Virus record (IMG/VR): IMGVR_UViG_3300049846_001224
Coordinates: 1 to 23,557 of that record
DNA length: 23,557 bases
Direction: 5' to 3' (one strand)
Origin: a virus
Position 1 is the first letter of the stretch. Each line of letters begins with the position of its first letter. Positions 19,627-23,557 of this stretch are shown in pieces. Both the position numbers and the translations under genes were made by a program. The notes under the pieces were generated by a model. The model had not been told where the DNA came from and did not search any database. It saw only the letters and a list, made by a program, of their open reading frames with translations.

Positions 19627-19826
19627 CACTTGCACTCCCCCTGATACGGGGGCCACCCGGTTCGGTTCTTCGGGGCCACGCCTGCGGCGGCGTCAGAGTT
19701 CCAGCGCGCGACCATGGCGCAATAGCGGGCTTCGGATTCGTCCGGTTTGTTCGCACCTTCTTGGCACCCGGATAGGGCCAAGGTCAGAACGGCCACGGCG
19801 TACAGAAAAGCTTGACGGGGTTTCAT
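19626..19826 (-). CDS. Small lipoprotein
   Basis: A 66-residue protein starting MKPRQAFLYAVAVLTLALSG with Cys21, a signal peptide with lipobox (LALSGC). The mature part is short: ESEARYCAMVARWNSDA and GWPPYQGECK, with a possible disulfide pair. ATG 19826 overlaps the upstream stop as ATGA. Related small phage lipoproteins with the YCxMVxxW...GWPxYxG pattern are common and unassigned. It is far from the lysis genes, so it is not an evident Rz1 spanin. A surface or superinfection-exclusion role is possible but untested. Confidence 0.78.
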   Translation of the reverse strand: MKPRQAFLYAVAVLTLALSGCQEGANKPDESEARYCAMVARWNSDAAAGVAPKNRTGWPPYQGECK

Positions 19827-20146
19827 CGCTCGACCCCATTGAGACGATCCGCCACCAGCTTGGCGTAGCCTGCAATGTCTATCCACGAGTCGACGTAGTC
19901 CGGATCGCCGTTTACGATGCGGCCAATCTTGTGCGCGATCATGTCCAAAGCTTCGCGTTGATCCGCAGCCAAGGACCGACCACGTTTGGCCAACGCTACA
20001 TTGATCACCCGCTTCAAGGTTTGGGTCACTCTCGCGTGCCCGGTGAACTTCCCGTACCGCTTGCCGCGCTCATCCAGGGTGGCGGTAATGTCGTCGTGTT
20101 GAGAGGCAGCGTCTCGCGCAAGCGATAATTTCGTGTCTTTTTTCAT
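19823..20146 (-). CDS. DUF6378-like protein
   Basis: A 107-residue protein. Residues 24 to 100 carry the phrases LDERGKRYGKF, REALDMIAHKIGRIVNGDPD and YVDSWIDIAGYAKLV, which fit the DUF6378 family of phage proteins (LxERGxxYGxF...ALDMIAxKxARIxNGDPxxxDSWxDIAGYAxL). The conserved acidic and His residues recall all-alpha NTP pyrophosphohydrolases of the MazG type, so a nucleotide-pool role is an attractive but unproven idea. The Shine-Dalgarno at 20146 is weak. Confidence 0.8.
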   Translation of the reverse strand: MKKDTKLSLARDAASQHDDITATLDERGKRYGKFTGHARVTQTLKRVINVALAKRGRSLAADQREALDMIAHKIGRIVNGDPDYVDSWIDIAGYAKLVADRLNGVER

Positions 20147-20181
20147 GTCAATGTGTCCAAAAGAATGTGAATGAGCGTCGC

Positions 20182-20382
20182 TTACAAGACGTAACGCAGC
20201 GCGTCGTAAAACATGTGGCCAACAATCAAGATCAACGTCAGCGCAGCCACTGTCAGGGCCACGCAGACAGCGGTGTCGAGAATTTTTTGCAGCGGTGACT
20301 TCGCTTCGTCGAATTGCGCTTGATCGCTGTAAGGGCCGAAGGCTTCTTTAAGGGTTCTCGAAAACTTGTCCCGCTGGTTCAT
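20182..20382 (-). CDS. Small single-pass membrane protein
   Basis: A 66-residue protein, MNQRDKFSRTLKEAFGPYSD then an amphipathic KSPLQKILD and one transmembrane segment TAVCVALTVAALTLILIVGH, ending FYDALRYVL. ATG 20382 has GAGGT 7 nt upstream and starts 2 nt after the RuvC-like gene. It is expected in the inner membrane with the N-terminus in the cytoplasm. Unknown function. Early-expressed small membrane proteins of phages often act in exclusion or host takeover. Confidence 0.65.
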   Translation of the reverse strand: MNQRDKFSRTLKEAFGPYSDQAQFDEAKSPLQKILDTAVCVALTVAALTLILIVGHMFYDALRYVL

Positions 20383-20384
20383 AG

Positions 20385-20939
20385 TTAAGACCTCGCCTTC
20401 ACATGAAGTTTTTTGAGCCCGTACAGGGCAAGGAGAGCGGCTTCCGCCACCCCATCATCTTTCACACGCTTGAACCGCTCAGCATGTGAAGGAAACGCCA
20501 CCGACGCCACTCGCCGGGCTTCGGTTTTCTTGTCGGCTTTGGTCTCGTCCTGTGTGCGCCGGATCCCGAAAGCGGCTTTCCACACCGTGGGCGAAACCAA
20601 CTCAAAGGGCACGCCAAGCGCATGCAGCACGCCGTGCACCAGCCCCGCATTTACCCCGAACTGAAATTGCCCCGCCTGCCGCGGTCTGCCCGCAACCGCT
20701 TCAACGAACGCCACGGAAGGCGAGAACAACTCAACAATCGCCGCCAACCTCGCGCCATCGATCCGCGTCTTCTTGTTGACCACGTGCAACGGGAACGCCA
20801 CAGCATCAACAAGCCCCGTGTCGCGATCCAGCAACGCCAAGCCACCGCTTAGACCTGGATCAACGCCAAGGACGCGGACAGAGGCGGTGGAACCGGGGGC
20901 AGCGCCAGCGGTGATGTTGGATCGGGTCTGGCCACTCAT
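20385..20939 (-). CDS. RuvC-like Holliday junction resolvase
   Basis: A 184-residue RNase H-fold nuclease. Catalytic acidic residues fit the RuvC pattern: D27 in VLGVDPGLSGGLALLD, E80 in VAFVEAVAGRP, and the DDGVAEAALLALYG end (D161, D162, E166). SPTVWKAAFGI precedes a basic linker region (KADKKTEARR), as in phage RuvC-like enzymes. It probably resolves branched DNA produced by the recombination-dependent replication genes further down the operon. The start ATG overlaps the Cro-like gene stop as ATGA, so both are translated together early. Confidence 0.88.
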   Translation of the reverse strand: MSGQTRSNITAGAAPGSTASVRVLGVDPGLSGGLALLDRDTGLVDAVAFPLHVVNKKTRIDGARLAAIVELFSPSVAFVEAVAGRPRQAGQFQFGVNAGLVHGVLHALGVPFELVSPTVWKAAFGIRRTQDETKADKKTEARRVASVAFPSHAERFKRVKDDGVAEAALLALYGLKKLHVKARS

Positions 20940-21262
20940 GACAGCAGGTCCGAAAGATTAGGACGCAAAGGTTTGGGCGCGGCCTGAAGGTCTTTGGGGT
21001 AAGAGATCTTTTCAGGCACCCAGTCCTCAGGACGCAGCAACACCCCCTCCCCACGCGCCACGGACTTGATCTTTTCAATCTGCACCGTTGGGATCAGGCC
21101 ATCACAGCCATAAGGCCGCCGGTATTGCCAGCGGTAGACGCTGATCCGGCTCACGCCAATGAGCTTCGCCAAGTTCGCCTCACCACCAAACTTGCGCACG
21201 ATCTTCTGAGCTTGGTTGTAGGTGGGGTATCCAAACTGCCCCGAATTACGCCGCGCGGCCAT
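20936..21262 (-). CDS. Cro-like / YdaS-type HTH regulator, first gene of the leftward operon
   Basis: A 108-residue protein. Residues 20-50 (KIVRKFGGEANLAKLIGVSR and ISVYRWQ) form an HTH of the Cro/YdaS type, followed by GCDGLIPTVQIEKIKSVARG, where a gateway-like Pro-Thr-Val-Gln pattern is typical of such regulators. ATG 21262 has GAGGA upstream. It is divergent from the CI-like repressor with 219 bp of operator region between, the usual lytic/lysogenic switch layout. It should repress or tune both promoters once early transcription begins. The C-terminal 40 residues are Pro-rich and unassigned. Confidence 0.82.
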   Translation of the reverse strand: MAARRNSGQFGYPTYNQAQKIVRKFGGEANLAKLIGVSRISVYRWQYRRPYGCDGLIPTVQIEKIKSVARGEGVLLRPEDWVPEKISYPKDLQAAPKPLRPNLSDLLS

Positions 21263-21280
21263 CGCTCGCTTTCCTCACAG

Positions 21281-21454
21281 GTTGTTACGTTGTGGAACTT
21301 GCGTGCATTGTAAGCTGTTGTTACTGAAAGCGCAACAGGTGTTGTGTTTAAAACAAATTTTTTGGCTCTGGGCAAGGCGTGGCCGGCGATTGTCAGATTT
21401 TGGGGCTTGCGGTGGCGCTTGATTTCCACATTGGTCGTTGTTACGGTGACAACG
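21281..21454. promoter_or_regulatory. Operator-like sites of the immunity region
   Basis: GTTGTTAC occurs at 21281-21288, 21317-21324 and 21437-21444. The third is part of an imperfect 19-bp palindrome (21436-21454, GTTGTTACGGTGACAAC core), matching its reverse complement at 16 of 19 positions. They cover the space between the Cro-like and CI-like genes and overlap the leftward promoter. They are the best candidates for binding by either regulator. Confidence 0.6.
21307..21335 (-). promoter_or_regulatory. Candidate early leftward promoter
   Basis: On the minus strand TTGCGC (21335-21330), a 17-bp spacer and TACAAT (21312-21307) form a sigma-70-like promoter about 45 bp upstream of the Cro-like gene. 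One copy of the operator-like motif, GTAACAAC on this strand, lies within the spacer, where a bound repressor would block RNA polymerase. Confidence 0.6.
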
Positions 21455-21481
21455 CACTATTGACTCGAAAGGAACGATCAG

Positions 21482-21910
21482 GTGGACTTCGCAGCAGTCG
21501 ATACCAATTGGTTTAGAGACAAGTTGGCAGACAAGCGTTCCTCTCAGCGCCAACTCGCCAAACACATGTCTTTAGACCCTGCCGCCATGAGTCTGATGCT
21601 GCGCGGAAAGAGAAGGATGAGCGCGGCGGAAGCCGCCGATATCGCACGGTTCCTGGGGGTTGATGTCCAGGAAGTATTGACCCGCGCCGGTGTCGATTCC
21701 ACCCACCCCACCAAGACGCGGGACCAAGGCGGATGGGGGGCATCGCCAACGGCCACCCATCTGACCGCGATGGGTGAGCCCACAGAGAGCATGTTTGATC
21801 TGCCAGTGCCGCTCGCGGATGGGGGCGTGGCCGTGTTGAGGTTGCCCCACCGCTTGGGAAGCGCAGACGCTGAACGCATCGCGGCTCTGGTCAAAGCGTT
21901 TGCGGTTTGA
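21482..21910 (+). CDS. CI-like XRE-family repressor (no peptidase domain)
   Basis: A 142-residue protein with a GTG start at 21482, preceded by AAAGGAA. The N-terminal XRE HTH covers about residues 20-66 (SSQRQLAKHMSLDPAAMSLM and RMSAAEAADIARFLGVDVQE). The rest (about 70-142) is a Gly/Thr-rich linker and a short C-terminal region (FDLPVPLADGGVAVLRLPHR) without the S24 autoproteolysis domain of lambda CI. It is therefore probably induced by a route other than RecA-stimulated self-cleavage, such as an antirepressor. It is the only rightward gene in the right half and should maintain lysogeny by binding the TGTTAC-type sites. Confidence 0.85.
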   Translation: MDFAAVDTNWFRDKLADKRSSQRQLAKHMSLDPAAMSLMLRGKRRMSAAEAADIARFLGVDVQEVLTRAGVDSTHPTKTRDQGGWGASPTATHLTAMGEPTESMFDLPVPLADGGVAVLRLPHRLGSADAERIAALVKAFAV

Positions 21911-21968
21911 AAACTGAGGCGTGTTGTTACGGGTCAGCACGTTTGATGATGTTACAGAATTGTTCGTA

Positions 21969-22012
21969 AACGACCAGTGATCGACTCGTGAACGACCAGT
22001 GAGCGACCACTA
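21969..22012. repeat. Two-copy 22-bp tandem repeat
   Basis: AACGACCAGTGA begins at 21969 and again at 21991, with similar following bases (TCGACT and GCGACC). The 22-bp period equals that of the first half of the large array downstream. Confidence 0.6.
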
Positions 22013-22087
22013 ACCAGCCAAAAACAGGCTCCGGCGTTCTAAAGATAGCGTGTTCTGAATTGAGGGTGGCCAGGGTCTAGAAACAAG

Positions 22088-22110
22088 AAACCCAGCAACC
22101 ATGCGGGTTT
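22088..22110 (+). terminator. Possible terminator of the repressor transcript
   Basis: AAACCC (22088-22093) pairs with GGGTTT (22105-22110), with an inner GCA/TGC stem around ACCA. Only a short GATTTT follows a GC-rich stretch, so termination efficiency is doubtful. It is the only terminator-like hairpin seen after the CI-like gene. Confidence 0.35.
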
Positions 22111-22190
22111 GCGGGCGATTTTGAGGTCGTTTCTACTTGTTCTACTTGATTTCGAAAGTTCCTACAGAAAACGGAGTTGCAGGTAAAACA

Positions 22191-22224
22191 CATGTTACGC
22201 AGTAACGTAACATGCTGATGTTAC
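22191..22224. promoter_or_regulatory. Overlapping TGTTAC palindromes
   Basis: CATGTTACG (22191-22199) and CGTAACATG (22206-22214) are perfect 9-bp inverted repeats 6 bp apart. GTAACAT (22207-22213) also forms a second palindrome with ATGTTAC (22218-22224) across 4 bp. The central half-site is shared, so one arrangement excludes the other. The half-site contains TGTTACG as in the immunity-region operators, so CI or Cro binding is likely. Confidence 0.6.
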
Positions 22225-22225
22225 A

Positions 22226-22320
22226 TGCAGTATATATTTATACTGTATTTCTATTTTATATATAGAAATATAGAAAAAAGATAGTAAGTATATGATTTAT
22301 AAGGATTTTTTGATTCTGTT
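22226..22320. other. AT-rich tract (possible DNA unwinding element)
   Basis: This is by far the most AT-rich stretch of a GC-rich window. It is made of TA-steps and A/T runs and includes two short inverted repeats: CAGTAT/ATACTG at 22228-22245 and TTTCTAT/ATAGAAA at 22248-22268. Its position between the palindromes and the iteron-like array suits a melting region of an origin. A promoter region is an alternative. Confidence 0.55.
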
Positions 22321-22511
22321 TCCTGTTCTGTTTGAGTTCTAGTTCTAAGAAGGGTCGAAGCGTCGGCGGCTGGTGGGGCGGCCTCTCCCTTGGTCGGGGA
22401 TGGCTCTCAGAGGGCTTTAGAGGGCTTTTGAGGCGGGTTGCGAGGGGTGGGTGCTGGGTAGGTAGCTTGAAGGGGTGATGAGGGCCTTGTAGGGCGTTTA
22501 AAACGGTTTGA

Positions 22512-22539
22512 GGGTTTGAGGGTTTGAGGGTTTGAGGGG
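22512..22539 (+). repeat. G-quadruplex-type repeat
   Basis: Four G-tracts (22512-22514, 22520-22522, 22528-22530, 22536-22539) are separated by TTTGA with an exact 8-bp period, meeting the usual G3-loop-G3 quadruplex rule. The last G-tract runs directly into the first GTGAAGTG unit of the adjacent array. Confidence 0.7.
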
Positions 22540-22802
22540 TGAAGTGCTTTCGTCCAGGGAGTGAAGTGCTGACGGTCAGAGCGTGAAGTGCTTTCGTCCA
22601 GGGAGTGAAGTGCTGACGGTCAGAGCGTGAAGTGCTTTCGTCCAGGGAGTGAAGTGATGACGGTCAGGGTGAAGTGCTTTCGATTGGAGTGAAGTGCTGA
22701 CGGTCGGAGTGAAGTGATGACGGTCGGCGTGAAGTGCTTTCGACCGAGGATCGACTCCGCGACGGCCTGGGTGAAGTGCTTTCGACCGAAGATCGACTCC
22801 GC
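22539..22802 (+). repeat. Iteron-like array: 11 copies of GTGAAGTG at 20-22 bp spacing
   Basis: GTGAAGTG begins at 22539, 22561, 22583, 22605, 22627, 22649, 22669, 22689, 22709, 22729 and 22771. The spacing is 22 bp five times, then 20 bp four times, then 42 bp, so all copies lie on about the same face of the helix. Units alternate between GTGAAGTGCTTTCG and GTGAAGTG(C/A)TGACGGTC types. The last two carry a longer shared tail (TTCGACCGA/GATCGACTCCGC). The phasing, direct orientation and nearby AT-rich tract are typical of initiator- or partition-protein binding sites. The actual binding protein is unknown. Confidence 0.75.
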
Positions 22803-22878
22803 AAAGCACAAACCCGAGGGAGGAAAGGCTCTTCTCGGGTCCGGTGGTGAGACTGTGAGGCTGTGGGGCTGTGAAGCG

Positions 22879-23070
22879 TCAGGCAATTGCACCCATCAGC
22901 CAAAGACCAGCAAAGGCAAGTGCGCAAGCCACGGCGATGCTTGCCGCGGCTAGGTGTTGGATTGATGCACGTCGGCGGGGCTTGCGGTAAGCCTTGGGGG
23001 CTCTGGCGGTTCGGGGCCGGCATGCAGCGCGGTCGCAGAGGGATTGGTGGGCGTCAAATTCGGATCGCAT
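22879..23070 (-). CDS. Possible small membrane protein
   Basis: A 63-residue frame, MRSEFDAHQSLCDRAACRPR, a basic middle (APKAYRKPRRRASIQHLAAA) and one C-terminal hydrophobic segment (SIAVACALAFAGLWLMGAIA). The basic flank followed by a membrane helix is sensible for an inner-membrane protein. No Shine-Dalgarno is visible before ATG 23070 and there are no coupling signals, so the gene call is tentative. Confidence 0.4.
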   Translation of the reverse strand: MRSEFDAHQSLCDRAACRPRTARAPKAYRKPRRRASIQHLAAASIAVACALAFAGLWLMGAIA

Positions 23071-23124
23071 GATGTGTGTGTGGGGGCTTTGGGTTGGTTT
23101 GGTTGGTAGGCGGTCAGGCGGTGA

Positions 23125-23367
23125 CTACCGCACGGCGTAATGCGCTATCTCCCAGCGCAACTCGTCGAGGTTTTCGACAGCATCAACGTCGCGCCGATCT
23201 TGGTAGTAATAGGCGATGAGGGTATCGTTTCCGCATGGCACGCTAGCGGTAAATTCGATGATGTCCTCGAGTTCGCGGTGCGAAAAATCCGGGCTCTCAC
23301 TGTCCACGCGGTTAACAGCCTCAATGCCGCATTGGGCGATAGCTTGGTTACGAGTAAGTGTTTGCAT
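23125..23367 (-). CDS. Hypothetical protein
   Basis: An 80-residue protein, MQTLTRNQAIAQCGIEAVNR with VDSESPDFSHRELEDIIEFT, then DTLIAYYYQDRRDVDAVENL and WEIAHYAVR. The opening TRNQAIAxxGxEAVxxV and the AYYY...WEIAxYxV end resemble small hypotheticals that I associate with Burkholderia genomes, phages and plasmids. ATG 23367 is chosen because conservation appears to begin there. A start at 23409 would add an unlikely leader. No good ribosome binding site is seen for either, and the upstream DNA is a short ACTTAAACACTCAAACACT repeat. Function unknown. Confidence 0.6.
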   Translation of the reverse strand: MQTLTRNQAIAQCGIEAVNRVDSESPDFSHRELEDIIEFTASVPCGNDTLIAYYYQDRRDVDAVENLDELRWEIAHYAVR

Positions 23368-23418
23368 AGTGTTTGAGTGTTTAAGTGTTCGGTTGATGGG
23401 CGGAGACAATCCAACCCC

Positions 23419-23438
23419 GTGAGCCCCAATGGGCTCAC
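23419..23438. repeat. Perfect 8-bp inverted repeat
   Basis: GTGAGCCC (23419-23426) and GGGCTCAC (23431-23438) flank CAAT, a stable hairpin just after the stop of the leftward gene at the window edge. No T-run follows on either strand, so it is a weak terminator candidate or a protein-binding site. Confidence 0.5.
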
Positions 23439-23455
23439 AGTGTGGGACTGCGGGG

Positions 23456-23557
23456 TCAGGCTGTGCGCTCGATGCACACTAAATATCTGATATCCCCAGC
23501 CTTAAAACCGACTGCGGTGTATAGCTGCGCGCCAAATTCGCGCCCTGCTAACTCAGC
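23456..23557 (-). CDS. 3' end of a leftward hypothetical gene (partial)
   Basis: A frame enters from the right edge and ends at TGA (23458-23456), giving the last 33 residues, including REFGAQLYTAVGFKAGDIRY and LVCIERTA. It reads like the C-terminus of a small globular protein of the same hypothetical class as its neighbour. The gene lies on the same strand as the neighbouring small genes. The family cannot be named from this fragment. Confidence 0.5.
   Translation of the reverse strand, partial: AELAGREFGAQLYTAVGFKAGDIRYLVCIERTA

Larger units (their letters stand above)
21911..22878. other. Gene-free region with regulatory and origin-like structure
   Basis: I find no convincing gene in these 968 bp. 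The long minus-strand frames between 22576 and 23023 are translations of a repeat array. The interval holds, in order, further TGTTAC sites, a 22-bp tandem repeat, a hairpin, nested palindromes, an AT-rich tract, G-rich direct repeats and an iteron-like array. Together they resemble a replication origin or partition site beside the immunity region. Confidence 0.75.

Noticed and set aside
22539-22802. CRISPR array
   Set aside because: The repeat unit is only 8-10 bp, the intervening 12-14 bp are themselves repeated, and no cas genes are present.
22576-23023. Long minus-strand frames with repeated KHFTL/KALH peptides
   Set aside because: They are direct translations of the iteron-like array, open in several frames at once, and have no ribosome binding sites.

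Overview
The window is part of a temperate, tailed bacteriophage genome, about 58% GC by eye. It was read as phage DNA in circular or virion order, not as a prophage end. The 47-bp tRNA-Asn-like attachment core at 5635-5681 has phage genes on both sides, and only the 3' part of the tRNA is present. That fragment and several small protein families point to a proteobacterial host. A betaproteobacterium such as a Burkholderiales member is my best guess, held with modest confidence.

Layout. From 1 to 4430 lies the end of the rightward late operon: the tail of an unknown gene, a tailspike with a T7-like anchor and a pectate-lyase-type beta-helix, a carbohydrate-binding tail protein, a coiled-coil membrane protein, an M15 endolysin, a Pam3-gp28-type holin, and a rho-independent terminator lying inside the 3' end of the convergent integrase gene. 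From 4396 to 5973 is the integration module: a tyrosine integrase, attP flanked by paired 9-bp arm-type repeats, and an AlpA/Xis-like HTH protein. From 5976 to 21262 runs one long leftward early operon. It holds a PrimPol-SF3 primase-helicase, a family A DNA polymerase, a DUF2815 protein, a DUF2800 nuclease with a Cas4/AddB-like cysteine pattern, an SNF2 helicase, many small translationally coupled accessory genes, a RuvC-like resolvase and a Cro-like regulator at its promoter end. The CI-like repressor at 21482-21910 is divergent. From 21911 to 22878 is an almost gene-free region with operator-like sites, palindromes, an AT-rich stretch, a G-quadruplex motif and an 11-copy iteron-like array, and it looks like a replication or partition locus. 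The right end carries small leftward genes.

The most striking object is in the polymerase gene. A 289-codon intein sits in the motif B (O-helix) coding region, and a complete 249-codon HNH homing endonuclease gene is nested inside the intein on the same strand but in a different reading frame. It has its own Shine-Dalgarno sequence and a stop codon at the last intein codon. Both frames stay open across the whole 750-nt overlap, so a single DNA segment appears to encode the protein-splicing element and, separately, a free-standing endonuclease.

How the parts may work together (inference). The Cro/CI switch controls the leftward operon, whose products replicate and recombine the genome. Xis is separated from Int by attP, so integration would disconnect int from the early promoter. 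The late operon then supplies host recognition and lysis.
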